Counted from the first letter of the stretch, positions 10,471 to 20,828 are shown. The stretch: 64,000 nt of DNA from Parapristionchus giblindavisi (GCA_943737045.1 CALSFV010000083.1:248001-312000); one strand, 5' to 3'. Made by a program: numbers and translations. Notes: a model not told the origin generated them from the sequence alone.

Positions 10471-11330
10471 ACCAAAGTGAGAAATACAAAACAATACTCA
10501 TTGGCCCTCACGGAAAAGTTTTATTAAACGAACCCTAAGAACTTTGAACGCTTATAGTTTATAGTCTTTCTCTTGCTTACGGCGGTTTTCAGGCTACGCT
10601 AGTGCCTTTCAATGATTAAAACAAACAAATATGTTTCATTCGGAATAAGGAAAACTCACTGGTAATAAAACATGAAATTTTTTTTCCGTTGTAAAAACCG
10701 TAGCGTTTGAACGAGTGAATTATTCTCCATTACGTCAATATCATTCTGCCTTTCTGTCTGCGGTGCGGTCGGTTCGAGTAAGCTCTCCGTCCCTCTCTCG
10801 CCTACTCCATCATCAGAAAAGGATCAACAGACGAATCCCCTCCTAGAAGGCTTTGGAATGCCTGGAGGTGAACTTCCAACTGTCAAGCAGGCCTATTGGA
10901 CGATAGCGGAACGTTTTCGAGGGTTTACTACTTCGATCAAAGAGTTTCAGTTCGATCGTTTTCTTGAATGGAGAATAACACCTCCCCTCTGCAGGTCCAC
11001 TGTCTAGCGCCAGGGACACTGGATCGTTTAAGATTCTTTATGGCTCTTTTATAAAAACTCTAATACAACCCAATTTAAGCCATCCCTTTCGTCTCTCTTT
11101 AGGGAAGCAGCCTTTCTCTTTAGGGAAGCAGCCGATAGTTTGAGATCGGTGGGAGAATACCCCGGAGTGCTATCCCGAATCAAGTCATGAGGCCAAAAGC
11201 GATGGTATGCGTACAGTACTCAGCAGGGCTGGTGCCTCGGTGGAACTCGGCTTATGGAGGGGTGGCATGTAAAGGATGCATGGCCACGGCCCGATGAACC
11301 ATAGCGACGGAGTAGAGGACAGCGGAGTAC
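10471..11330. other. Intergenic stretch upstream of the tRNA
   Basis: A short duplicated word, CTCTTTAGGGAAGCAGCC, occurs twice near 11095-11132. CCTCCTAGAAGGCT near 10840 recurs near 25085. No gene is recognised. Confidence 0.45.
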
Positions 11331-11402
11331 GGGGGCTTAGCTCAGTGGTAGAGCAGCCGACTTGCAAGCGGAAGGTCGTTGGTTCGATTCCTTCAGTCTC
11401 CA
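11331..11402 (+). tRNA. tRNA-Ala(UGC)-like gene, possibly a pseudogene
   Basis: The 72-nt cloverleaf has acceptor GGGGGCT paired with AGTCTCC, including a G3:U70 pair, the classic alanine identity element. The D arm is GCTC-AGTGGTA-GAGC, the anticodon loop CTTGCAA (anticodon TGC), and the T loop TTCGATT. The B box GGTTCGATTCC is intact. A TTTT run at 11407-11410 fits a Pol III terminator. The outer anticodon-stem pairs and two T-stem pairs are mismatched, so it may be inactive. An RTE LINE remnant begins just downstream. The antisense open frame across it is the familiar spurious tRNA shadow. Confidence 0.65.
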
Positions 11403-11403
11403 T

Positions 11404-12060
11404 CGACTTTTGCGCACTCCTCTGACATGAGAGACTTACAATCTCTACATGGCGACCACGGTAGGGTCATCCTAGGAGATTTCAATGGGAAAGTAGGACG
11501 TTGTGAGCCAGGAGAATCTGCTGTTGGGAAGTTCGGGTACGGGGTTAGAAATGAAAAGGGGCAGATGGTTGTGGACCTATGTGAGAGGTTGCAACTTAAG
11601 GTTGGTAACAGTTTCTTTCGCAAACGCAGCAATAGAAAATTCACTTGGGTTTCACCAAATGGGCGTACTAGGAATGAAATAGACTTCATTCTGTTCCCAA
11701 AGGGTCTTCGGGTGTTAGATGTGGGCGTAGTGAATCGGTTCGACTTCTCGACCGACCACCGATTGGTTAGATCTATCATTCACTTTCCATTCAGTTTTCA
11801 AAGGGTACAATAGATACAAGTACAAAGGTACAATAGACCGCTTAGAGGAGATTCGCACCTAAATAATGATCTATTCAAATTCAGCTTAGATGTAGAATTG
11901 AAGCGCAGAGGTGCGAATCTAGACTACGGGGATGTGATTTCGGCGGTGCAGCAAGCAGGGAAAATATCAACTTCGTTCACGCCACAGGGTAGTAGGATTT
12001 CACAAAAGACCAAGGACTTATTGAAACGGCGCAGAGACCTCAAAATTGATGCAGTAGGGA
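11404..12060 (+). pseudogene. RTE LINE endonuclease domain (C-terminal part) and linker
   Basis: This frame encodes the end of an APE-type endonuclease that nicks target DNA for target-primed reverse transcription. Visible motifs are VILGDFNGKVG, then FTWVSPNGRTRNEIDFIL, then STDHRLV, which holds the catalytic-site histidine seen in the family. The N-terminal half of the domain is missing. A TAG at 11811-11813 interrupts the frame, but the same frame resumes at once (RYNRPLRGD near 11826) and runs to a frameshift near 12060. The start at 11404 is only the limit after the tRNA; the true junction is somewhere within the next 40 bases. Confidence 0.8.
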
Positions 12061-13819
12061 TTTCACGGGTGGAATGGTTACTAGGGCTATTCGGGAATCG
12101 TTTAAAAACGATCGGGACCAATCATATCTTAACTATGTAAACGGAGCTATTTCACAGGGGAAAAGTTTCAAAAAAGCAGCTAACAAAATGGTAATTGGGA
12201 AGGACAGAATATCGCGCATTAGAGACGGGAAGGGGGAATTAGTTTTCACTCAAGTAGACATTGAGGAGGCCTTTCAGTCTTTCTACAATGCTCTCTATAG
12301 TGGTGATGGTGGTGTAGGATATCGGGAGGAGATAGAGAGGGACCCTTTCATTCCCATCAGCGAAGCCGAAGTGGACCAAATACTCCGGTATTTCAAATCA
12401 GGTAAAGCCCCTGGGAAGGACGGGATTACGGCGGAGATGCTGCGGGTGGGGGGTAGATCAATTAGTTCCCATTCTCACCAATCTTTTCAATAATATCATT
12501 CAGGGTAATATTCCTCCGGGTTTTGGGGATTCACGCACAATACTCTTGCCAAAATCTGGAGACGCAACTCTTACTAAAAACTACAGACCGATTAGTTTGC
12601 TTCCTGTATTACAGAAAGCACTAACATGACTGCTCAACAAGAGATATGCACCAGTGCTGGACGGGAATAGAAGTTGGGAACAAATGGGGTTTAGGAGGGG
12701 CCATTCTACCATAGATGCCATTCATATTCTCAAAACTGTCATTGCTTACTGTGTTGACTACAGGTTGCCGATTTATCTGCTCTTCGTAGACATATCTAAA
12801 GCCTTTGACAGTGTATACACAGAGGCGGTGTTCAGGGCTGTTGAGTTGGAATTCCTTCGGAGGTTGTATCTTTCCTGGCAAATCTCTCACTGGAAAGTAG
12901 GAATGTTGTGGTGGTTAATGGGAAAGAAGTTGAAATAAAGGTGGGAAGAGGGGTCAGGCAGGGGGATTGTTTGTCACCAAGATTATTCACCGCGGTTCTT
13001 GATATGGCATTCCGTAGATTGGATTGGTCTAATAATGGAATAAATATCAATGGTCGGTTTCTATCTCATATTCTTTTTGCTGATGACGCCGTTCTCATCT
13101 CTCATGATGAAAGGCAGATTCAGGCTATGGGGAGGGAATTAGAACGGGCCCTGGGAACAGTGGGTTTGGTACTAAATGGGGACAAAACTGTCGGAATGAC
13201 TTCAAAAACTAATCCACGGGATGTAAAAATAGGGGGGAAAGTGGTCAAATTAGTAGACAAGGTCGTTTATCTGGGAAGCGCAATCGCAGTTAGCGGAAAG
13301 GATGACTGTGAAATTAGCAGACGCATTCAAGCTGGGTTTGGGGCTTTCCATAAACACCGCGCTTTTCTTGTCAACAGGGGTATCCCTATGGCTCACAAAC
13401 GTCGCTTGTTTAACGGCTGCATTCTCCCAGCAGTATTATATGCATGTGAATGCTGGGCTCTGACCAAAGCACAAATTAATCGATTGTCGGTGGCTCAACG
13501 TAGAATGGAGCGTTGGATGATCGGCTGTACCTTACTTGATCATGTCTCCAATGAGCGGCTGCGAGATTCTACTAGAGTGCGGGATTTTGTCCGCACTGCT
13601 CAGATGAGGAAATGGTCTTGGTTATACAAGATTGCGAAGGACGACTGCTGGAAGTGGAGCCGATCTGTAATCGAATGGTTCCCACGAAGGAAAAGAAGAA
13701 AGGGCCGGCCTATCACGCGATGGAGCGATTCCTTCAGCAACGCAATCGGTGTCAACTTACTCAGCGAGGCGAGGAGTAAGAAGTGGAGCGCTATGCATAT
13801 CAGAGTTCTCATCCCTTGA
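12060..13819 (+). pseudogene. RTE LINE reverse transcriptase, frameshifted
   Basis: The conserved RT blocks appear in order: SGKAPGKDGITAEML, NYRPISLLPVLQKAL, GFRRGHSTIDAI, motif A FVDISKAFDSV near 12783, motif B GVRQGDCLSPRLF, motif C ILFADDAVLIS near 13070-13095, motif E-like VVYLGSAI, and the RTE tail WFPRRKRRKGRPITRWSDS. Frames change near 12455 and near 12850. A TGA at 12627-12629 stands where the context suggests CGA, a CpG-type transition. The catalytic YADD-type box reads FADD, as in most RTE and CR1 elements. The last 303 codons form one open frame ending at 13819. Confidence 0.88.
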
Positions 13820-13850
13820 CCTCTAGATAAATGTGTTCAAATCGTTTCGT

Positions 13851-14466
13851 CTCTTTCTTTATAATTCAATTATTAGCATATTTATATTAGCGTAGATGAA
13901 CGCTATTCATAATTTTGACATAGAAATGTAACACCGAACAATAAAAAATGATTTATTTGCTGGATTTTTGCTATCAAATATTATTTATTTATTATCAAGA
14001 AAATAATGAAAGCGCACTCAGCCTTTAATCTTTTCCTAGTAATATTTCATATTCTCAATTGGCTTTGATAACAGCTGAAAGCTTATATGCATGTCACGCT
14101 GCTGCTATTATGGACTAATTTTGTGCAAAAAAAAAATAAATGGCGCCGTAGAATCCGCTATTCTATACTACATGCACGTTGTCAGTGTAATTTCATTGGT
14201 TTTGTCGTTTTTCTCTCTATATCTTCTGATTTGGAAGAGCTCGGCCAACAATCGGATATATCGATGGTATTTGATCTACTTACAGGTTTATTTTACCTCA
14301 TTACTGCCAAATAATTTGCGCATTTAGATTACCGTACTCATGGTAGATATTCATTTTTCTTTAATTTTTGCCCCGTATCCTTTATTTCCAATAATAGGCG
14401 GATTTTGTCATGGAATACTTTGCACATCGGGCGTGCCAATGCACTACGGCCTCGTGAGTTCTAATG
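13851..14466. other. Intergenic stretch, nothing recognised
   Basis: AT-rich DNA with short open frames that lack family signatures. One ATG frame near 14087 contains a hydrophobic run but no supporting gene structure. Confidence 0.5.
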
Positions 14467-14706
14467 GTAGTTACTAGTGTTCCGCATTCGCGCATTAGTC
14501 GTGCAATTCGTGCAATCGTTGCATCATTTTCAGTCATCAGTGACATTTCGCGGTCGCTATTTTTAATGATTTATTGGAATATGCATTTATCTAACAAAGA
14601 AAAGCATTAAAATAGTGACCGCTAAATGTCACTGATGACTGAAAATGATGCACCGATTGTACGAATTGCACGACTATTGCACGAATGCGGAACACTACTA
14701 GTTACT
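14467..14706. repeat. Palindromic MITE, 240 bp
   Basis: Arms of about 100 bp begin near TAGTTACTAGTGTTCCGCATT on the left (the core GTTACTAGTGTTCCG is mirrored on the right). They share CAGTCATCAGTGACATTT and flank a loop of about 45 bp. It is non-coding. Confidence 0.75.
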
Positions 14707-14848
14707 GCAAAAATATCTTTAACTATATTAGGTAATGACGTTTTTCGTCATAGCTCAATTAGCTTGTGCTATGTTGTCCTGCTTTCATTATCGTCATCAA
14801 GTTTGTATGCCACCGAAAAGTCAATGGAAAATGAGTGTCAGTTATGTC

Positions 14849-15066
14849 TTACATTTGCCTTATGTGCTTACATACTTCGTAGCAACGGAGACGTCCACCC
14901 AGCAGAACGCTAATTTCAAATGTAATTCAGGGATTTTGGCATAAATGTAATTGTATAGTAAGAAACAATTCATCTATGCCAAAATCCGTCATTCGAAATT
15001 TTCATTCTACAGAGTTTACTTTGACGTCTACGTCGTTACGGCATACGCACGGATGGCAAATGTAAC
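14849..15066. repeat. Palindromic element, family M3 copy 1
   Basis: The left end TTACATTTGCCTTATGTG is mirrored by GGCAAATGTAAC at 15055-15066. Inside, an independent hairpin occupies 14912-14998 (GGATTTTGGCATA with its complement). The end sequence matches the palindrome at 19648-19758. Confidence 0.55.
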
Positions 15067-15214
15067 ACCGCTTTACGATTCATGAAAATATAAAGCATTT
15101 GTAATGTAATTAAAGAAATAGTGCATAAAATAAATGTAAATAGCTTACATTTCCCTTTCCTATAGAGACTTCAAAACGTACTACTTTTCACTAGTGCCGA
15201 AACGGTCTGTTCTA

Positions 15215-15365
15215 TACCTTGGATAATCTTTTCATTTGTTTGAATCGATTGATGGATACGAGAGGAAGGAAGAGGATAGAGAATGATTGCGAAAAAATGA
15301 GACATTTTATGATATTCATCGGAAATATTATAGATTTGAACAGAAGGAAAGCCGATACAGTCAGA
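15215..15365 (+). repeat. DR1 fragment
   Basis: Contains GAATCGATTGATGGATACGA and later TTCATCGGAAATATTATAGA, matching 690-785 of DR1 copy 1 in order. Confidence 0.5.
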
Positions 15366-15909
15366 ATTCCTTTACAAATGAGGGTAGGATTCCGTAAAGA
15401 GGCCATGTGTGCGAGAAAAAATTCTCGAACGCGATTTCTCGATTTAGTTTTTCGAGAAATCCTCTTTGCAATCCGAAATTATCTTAAATTAACACATTAA
15501 AAATTTAAAAGAGATGCTCTTGAGGTTAGTCAAATCTGTCAATTTCTTTGTATTATATTGGAATGTTTGATTGTGGTACTCTTATAAGCGTAGATTGGTT
15601 TTCATTGAATTAAGCAGTCTATTGTTCATTTCTATTGCACATCGAATGATAATTATTGTCACTGATGAGCAAAATGAATCGAACACATTAATAACAATAC
15701 TTTATAAAGTAAGACGAAGGTGGAAAAGGTTCGAAATATTTTTCGATTCATTTTTGGGATACTGCAGAAATTGATTGGTATCGTAAAAGTGGATAAAATA
15801 TATATTATGTGTACTTACGAAAAACTGAACGAAATGCATATCACCATTGCAAAGCGCTACAGTTTTGCCGAAAAGGGACTTACTGAGTTCATGGTGGTGG
15901 ACCCCCCGG
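15366..15909. other. Intergenic stretch, nothing recognised
   Basis: Several short open frames without family signatures. A loose inverted repeat around 15417-15462 is built from TTCTCGA and TCGAGAA words. No gene call is supported. Confidence 0.5.
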
Positions 15910-16025
15910 ACTAAATTGAAATAATTGAAAGAATTATGTACATTTATGTATAAGTGAGAGGCGATGAAATGAAAATATTCTTTGAGGAAAATGCAAAGGA
16001 TAATGAAATAATCAAGGGTAGCTTA
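15910..16025 (+). repeat. DR1 fragment
   Basis: Matches the DR1 block with ATTGAAAGAATTATGTA and AAGTGAGAG that follows the small hairpin in copies 1 and 3; the hairpin itself is missing here. The M2 MITE at 16030 follows directly. Confidence 0.45.
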
Positions 16026-16029
16026 AAAG

Positions 16030-16124
16030 CCCAAGCTAATTTGAAACCATCCGCTCTAGCCACTCTCTCTCGCTTTCTTTGTCTGTGAGAGAGTATTGCC
16101 AATGCGGAGAGTGTAATTAGCTTG
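16030..16124. repeat. MITE family M2, copy 2
   Basis: CCCAAGCTAATTTGAAAC at the left and TAATTAGCTTG at the right enclose the same core as 5549-5671 (CTCTCTCGCTTTCTTTGTCT and CCAATGCGGAGAGTG). The outer TTTAAAG parts are replaced here by DR1 and by a perfect palindrome. Confidence 0.6.
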
Positions 16125-16127
16125 ATT

Positions 16128-16173
16128 AATATTGCCCGGACACCACCTTTAAAGGTGGTGTCCGGGCAATATT
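16128..16173. repeat. Perfect 46-bp loopless palindrome
   Basis: Twenty-three bases beginning AATATTGCCCGGACACC are followed immediately by their exact complement, meeting at TTT/AAA (16150/16151). It abuts the M2 MITE and may be its displaced termini or the remains of another tiny element. Confidence 0.9.
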
Positions 16174-16334
16174 ATCGTGAACAAACTGTGAAGACAGAAA
16201 GATAGCAAAAGTTGTTCTGTATACCCTACATAAATTAGTTTATGCTAATTTAGCTTATTGATCGCTAGAATCACGAATGAATCCATGCTTGATGTACAGG
16301 CAAAGGCGCGAAATTTTGAAAATAGGAAAGTTCA

Positions 16335-16403
16335 GCAATAGGTTTCGAACCCGAGACGTTACGCTTACTAGTGAGCACTTTTACCACTGCGCTACAGGAT
16401 TGC
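16335..16403 (-). pseudogene. Degenerate tRNA-like unit (A and B boxes)
   Basis: On the minus strand an A box TAGCGCAGTGGTA and a B box GGTTCGAAACC lie at the usual spacing. GCAAT at one end pairs with ATTGC at the other. The anticodon region reads CTAGTAA, which would be AGT (Thr), but the anticodon and T stems do not pair well. It is probably a dead tRNA or the head of a SINE. Confidence 0.45.
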
Positions 16404-16494
16404 TTAGTGGTCGTGCTAATTTCTTGCATATCACTAGTCCCTTGCATAATAGATATGCTATGCATTTGCATCAACATTCGAGGGCCTCCATCTT

Positions 16495-16644
16495 TAAACT
16501 GTATTCAGTCACAATAAACAAATAACATAGAAAAGAGCGTGAAAAGCCGCCAACAAGATAAAGAAAGATGAGAAAAGAGAGTGGAACGTCCTCTTATGTC
16601 TGTTTCAGCGTGAGTCATATTGGAATCGAGTGAGAGGATAAATA
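16495..16644 (+). repeat. DR1 fragment, ending at a Tc1-type insertion
   Basis: Carries AAACTGTATTCAGTC and GAAAAGCCGCCAACAAGA as in copies 1 and 3, then stops at the TA dinucleotide where the Tc1/mariner element begins. Confidence 0.55.
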
Positions 16645-16962
16645 CAGTGGCGCTCAAAAAGATTTCACGTTGGTATTTTTTCGCGATATCTTTTGTTGTA
16701 CTGATCCAAATGGGATCAAATTTGGAATATATGTTCCTCAAGGTATTAGAATAACGATACTCAGTTGGTTGTTCAAGAATTTAAGAAATCCGGTTCTTAA
16801 TCAGCTCTTTATTAATAATCTCCAAAATCAACAATTCACAGTTACAAAAATCAGCACCAATAATTAAACAGAACGAGGTTAAGAAGGGTCCACCATTGCA
16901 AAATACAACATAGATCATTTTTTAACTAAAATTTAGAGGGGAATAACCCTTATAATCAATTA

Positions 16963-17290
16963 ATGCTGACAGTGGAGGGGCATATTATTGGTCGTACACA
17001 GGTGATGGCTCACCACCAGCTCTCCAAGCAGTTCAGCACTTCTGTATTTACTATAACAAGGCTCCTGAAGCCTATTACGATTTCTGAAAATGTTTATTAC
17101 TCTGTGGTACAAGCAAGACCCATATTAACCTCCAGACTAGTTGATTAGACGATCATTATAATGCCACGCGAGGGCCCGCGCCGCAGTGTCGAAGCTGAGC
17201 AACACACACCTGGAGTCACCAATGACTCTGTACCGACTTTCAAAAGATGCCTGAATGCTGCTGACCATCGTGGCTGTCGAGTAGTTAGCA
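16963..17290 (+). pseudogene. Tc1/mariner transposase, N-terminal part (left arm)
   Basis: The frame encodes a helix-turn-helix region (HHQLSKQFSTSVFTITRLLK), then VQARPILTSRLVD, a TAG at 17146-17148, and the second DNA-binding part with PREGPRRSV and VPTFKRCLNAADHRGCRVVS. This order is standard for the paired-like domain of Tc1 transposases. After VVS the left arm joins DNA from the opposite orientation, so no catalytic domain follows. Non-functional. Confidence 0.75.
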
Positions 17291-18414
17291 ATAAACCGTC
17301 TACCGTGTGGATTGGTACAACTCCTTTTGCGCTGAGCGCACCCCAGATCATGACCCTATTTCCGCCGTTCTAAATTGTCGATAATCGGTACTTTTCTTGG
17401 TACCGAGTACCTTAAGGTCTCCTCAAATACTTAATCCCATCGCTTTTGAACGATAGAATCTTACTCTCACAAGGGAAGTCTGGTTGGGCGGTCCCGGACT
17501 TCGGGATGGGACATATACCATTCGATAGGTGTCCGAAAAAGTAGATTTTTCATGTTGACCATTTTGGCAGAATGCCCCTGGGCGCAGAGTTATATGCATA
17601 TTTCTCCGAATTTTCGCCCTACAATGAAACACATTCTCTGTGAGATCGAAAGCAAGCAGTGGTGAATAAGAGTGGTAAACAACACAAGCAATGGTTAAAA
17701 TGAATTTATTTATTTTTATTTTTACTTAAAGAGGATGATCCATGTATATTTGCTTGCAAGTTCGATTCCCGCACAAGCTATCTCACAGAGAATGTGTTTG
17801 AATGTAGGGTGAAAACCCGGAGAAATATGCAAATAACTCTGCGCCCAGGGGCATTCTGCCAAAATGGTCAACATGAAACATCTTCTTTTTCGGATACCTA
17901 TCGAATGGTATATGTCCCATCCCGAAGTCCGGGACCACCTAACCAGACTTCCCCTGTCAGTGGTCCACAGAACATTTTTCCACTATTGAGGATTCCAGTG
18001 GAGGCGCTCCTTGACAGATGCTACTCAAGTCTTCCTATTCTTCAGAGAAACAAAGGGCTTGCTAACTACTCGACAGCCACGATGGTCAGCAGCATTCAGG
18101 CATCTTTTGAAAGTCGGTACAGAGTCATTGGTGACTCCAGGTGTGTGTAGCTCAGCTTCGACACTGCGGCGCGGGCCCTCGCGTGGCATTATAATGATCG
18201 TCTAATCAACTAGCCTGGAGGTTAATATGGGTCTTGCTTGTACCACAGAGTAATAAACATTTCCAGAATTCGTAATAAGCTTCAGGAGCCTTGTTATAGT
18301 AAATACAGAAGTGCTGAACTGCTTGGAGAGCTGGTGGTGAGTCATCACCTGTGTACGACCAATAATATGCCCCTCCACTGTCAGCATTAATTGATTATAA
18401 GAGTTATTCCACAA
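17285..18414 (-). pseudogene. Tc1/mariner transposase, split and truncated
   Basis: Read on the minus strand from 18414: HHQLSKQFSTSVFTITRLLK, then the second HTH part, then SLKNRKT and SVKERLHWNPQ, then WKNVLWT, ending at about 17957. After the 487-bp insertion the gene resumes at 17469 with ESKILSFKSDGIKYLRRP, GTRYQEKYRLSTI and GGNRVMIWGALSAKGVVPIH. These are consecutive blocks of a Tc1 transposase. The insertion sits exactly at the WSDES motif that normally supplies a catalytic aspartate. Several internal stops are present, and the C-terminal third with the remaining catalytic residues is absent. Confidence 0.8.
17470..17956. mobile_element. Palindromic DNA element inserted in the Tc1 transposase
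   Basis: The ends read CAAGGGAAGTCTGGTTGGGC and, at the other end inverted, CAGGGGAAGTCTGGTTAGG. TCA lies on both sides (17467-17469 and 17957-17959), a likely 3-bp target duplication. The arms are about 180 bp and contain GGTCCCGGACTTCGGGATGG. The loop includes AAATTTATTTTTATTTTTA-like DNA. It is non-coding and non-autonomous. Confidence 0.75.
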
Positions 18415-18709
18415 AATTTTAGTTAAAAATGATCTATGTTGTTAATTTTGCAATGGTGGACCCTTCTTAACCTCTTTCTGTTTAATTATTGGTGCTGATT
18501 TTTGTAACTGTGAATTGTTGATTTTCGCGATTATTAATAAAGAGCTGATTAAAGGGATACCCCAGGCTTTTTTCTCGAGTGAGAATAGTTCACGAAGGTC
18601 TCGTATGGAATTCCACAAACCTTAGTATGAAAGAATACTGTATCTCCGTAAGGAGAAAGTCACGGATTAAGTCGTGAGTCGAGAGACAAACAACTGATCA
18701 AAAATCACT

Positions 18710-18779
18710 GCTCGAGGGGGATCTCGAACCCGCGGGGTGCGGAGGGAACATTGGACATTTAACCTCTGAACCACGAAGC
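18710..18779 (-). pseudogene. Degenerate tRNA-like unit
   Basis: The minus strand shows GTGGTTCAGAGGTTAA (A-box-like) and GGGTTCGAGATCC, a B box with one inserted base. GCTT at one end can pair with GAGC at the other. The anticodon arm does not fold well. It is likely a dead tRNA or SINE head. Confidence 0.4.
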
Positions 18780-19647
18780 GATAGTATCAGTGACCCTTAT
18801 GTGTCTATCTGTCCATTCCTTTCTCTCTCAACTCGAAACGACACTGTCTCTTGATAATCACTTATTATATATCTATTATTTATCTGAATATCTATATAAA
18901 TTCCTCCAATTCTCCTTCTTTATTCAATCCCAACCGTTCTCTCTCTCTAGTCATTTCTCTGTCGTTCTTTATTTAAATTGCAATAACAACAATAAGTACA
19001 AGAAACAACATCAATTATTTATTCACGAATAAATAACAAAACAGTCCTAGCGTATTCGCTTGATATGAACCAGAGTCGCCCTCGCATAACTGAGTCATCT
19101 GAAGTAGAAATATTATATCATAAAACCTAATCAATCAATGTGTGATATCTGTCTTACTCAATATAAGCGGACAGATAGTTTCTAGATAGTAGAAAAACAA
19201 CAATCACATCAGCTCTATATCAAAGTATATTTCCATTCCGGATTTTTCTTTGATGTAAAACATAAGTGTAGTAAGGTGAAGATAATGTACCTCTGTGCAG
19301 TTGATCACCCTCTGTTACGTTGAGAAACCAGTGATCAATCACGTAGATTCTGAAACAGGTAACCACAAGCCAAATCTGATCAATAACAATGAAATTTAAA
19401 AAATAAATAAATCTTATCTAAACAAGAAAGATCCCATTTGTTTGTGTCCTTCCCGGTTGTGGCTGGCTCCGTTCCGGCAGCATCCTGGAATAATTCCAGT
19501 TAAATAAATAAATTTATAACTTGAATCACAGGAAGTTCATGAGTTTGTGATACTAGTCTCCTATAATTCTCAAATCACTATAACTAGTATGAATATCATC
19601 ATAATTGATATGTCATAACCCAGATTATAACATCCAACGCATTTGTT

Positions 19648-19758
19648 ATGCATCGTTACATTTGCCTTACGTGTCTACGCCGCAACCTCCGCCGTAACGA
19701 CGAAGACGCAGCGGAGAAGGTTACGGCGTATGCACGTAAGGCAAATGTAACGATGCAT
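19648..19758. repeat. Palindromic element, family M3 copy 2
   Basis: ATGCATCGTTACATTTGCC at the left is mirrored exactly at the right end. The arms include CTTACGTG and end in a GC-rich centre with CGCCGTAACG-type words. The terminal TTACATTTGCCTTA motif is shared with 14849-15066. Confidence 0.75.
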
Positions 19759-20608
19759 TATGTCCATAGTATAATAAACATTATGAACAAGGCCCTGAGA
19801 ATAAACAAAAGACGAAAAAGTTGGGAAGAAGTACAAACCTTTCATCCATTGTCTCCAGTTTTACACGCACAGCGACACAATCTGACCTCGTGGAGACCTG
19901 CAAAGCAAGGATTTAGTTACAATTCTAGGGCTGGCAGCTGATAAGTTGTCTTTGATCCCACATCAGGATGAATATTCACTTCAACAGACACTAAACAACA
20001 ACTCTACTTCAATCACAGTTACATAGTCAATCTGTACAATTTCGAACCTTGTTTTGCTTCAGAACAAAACCAATATGAAAAGTACTTGTACTACTACTCT
20101 TACAATATAATGGGAAAGGTATTCAACTTCGTAATGATGAAGTAATCCAAGTAAGAAGATGAGAAAAACATACAAACCTTGCAGTAACAATTGCATCCCT
20201 TTACAACACTAGTATACGTCTCAATTCGGCGTCGATACCTGAAACACAGAGTTAGATCACGTGCACAGGTGTAGTGGAAGCAAAGAAACATGAAATGCAA
20301 CAACAGAAACGAGTAAAATGAGGCGAAACAAGGAAGAAGTAAAACTGCAACTGCAGCGAAATCTTACAGCGAAACTGAATTTTGCAGCGCATAAATGCAG
20401 TATGCTGTTTTATTGTTCCGTTAACGGGTCCGTTTGAACGAAAGGTTTGACCGCTTCCCTGTGGGACGCGACATCATTTTCCTTATTCAGGATCTCTGTT
20501 TTGCCAGTGGCTAGCCGCTCTTTTTTGAGATCCATTTTTATAATACGCAATGTGTACACATGTATCCTGGGGTATTCCTTTAAAGAATTGATGTGGATGC
20601 CGTTTGTC

Positions 20609-20790
20609 GGAGCCCAATATTCATACCTCTAGCTCTACCATAGATCGGAGAACCACTGAAAACGTGATTTTACCGTAATCCCGCCCAGGCGTTGCGGGAA
20701 CACTGGGGCTAAAATGACTATGCCTAATATCATCAGCGGTGTAGATACCACCATGCACAAGTTTTGGTGGTATCAAAATTTTTGGCGTGT
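20609..20790 (-). repeat. Diverged fragment of foldback family F1
   Basis: GGAGCCCAATATTCATACC, then AAAACGTGATTTTACCGTAAT, CAGGCGTTGCGGGA and ATCATCAGCG follow the same order as the right half of the F1 palindrome at 32220-32400, but with many substitutions. It is an older, separate copy. Confidence 0.7.
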
Positions 20791-20828
20791 GATATACAGA
20801 TATGATAAAATTCAGATCTTCCTGATCG

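Larger units (their letters stand above)
11404..13850 (+). mobile_element. RTE-clade non-LTR retrotransposon, 5'-truncated
   Basis: The fragment holds the C-terminal half of an apurinic-type endonuclease, a full set of reverse transcriptase motifs and the Cys-poor RTE C-terminal region. The motif wording (GDFN, GVRQGDCLSP, FADDAVL, GRPITRW) fits the RTE group known from Caenorhabditis RTE-1 and relatives. The 5' end is lost near the tRNA. The 3' end is placed near 13850 because no clear tail is seen. The ORF has at least two nonsense codons and three frameshifts, so it is dead. Confidence 0.85.
16645..18552. mobile_element. Rearranged Tc1/mariner transposon in foldback form
   Basis: After a TA, the left end reads CAGTGGCGCTCAAAAAGATT, a typical Tc1-like terminal repeat. 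The left arm (about 16790-17290) and the right arm (about 18045-18552) are inverted copies that each encode the N-terminal DNA-binding part of a Tc1 transposase. Between them the minus-strand gene continues into part of the catalytic domain and is split by a 487-bp palindromic element. The right terminal repeat is missing. The structure suggests an inverted duplication of one transposon end. Confidence 0.8.
18553..20579. mobile_element. Putative 2.03-kb TTAA-flanked element with 14-bp inverted ends
   Basis: AGGGATACCCCAGG at 18553-18566 and CCTGGGGTATTCCT at 20566-20579 are inverted with one mismatch. Each is bordered outside by TTAA (18549-18552, 20580-20583). This is the layout of TTAA-targeting DNA transposons such as piggyBac-type MITEs. 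No transposase frame is seen inside. The interior holds a tRNA-like unit and a small palindrome. Confidence 0.5.

Noticed and set aside
11185..11403. Minus-strand frame with EGIEPTTFRLQ
   Set aside because: This peptide is the well-known spurious translation of the antisense strand of tRNA genes; the tRNA-Ala-like gene explains it.
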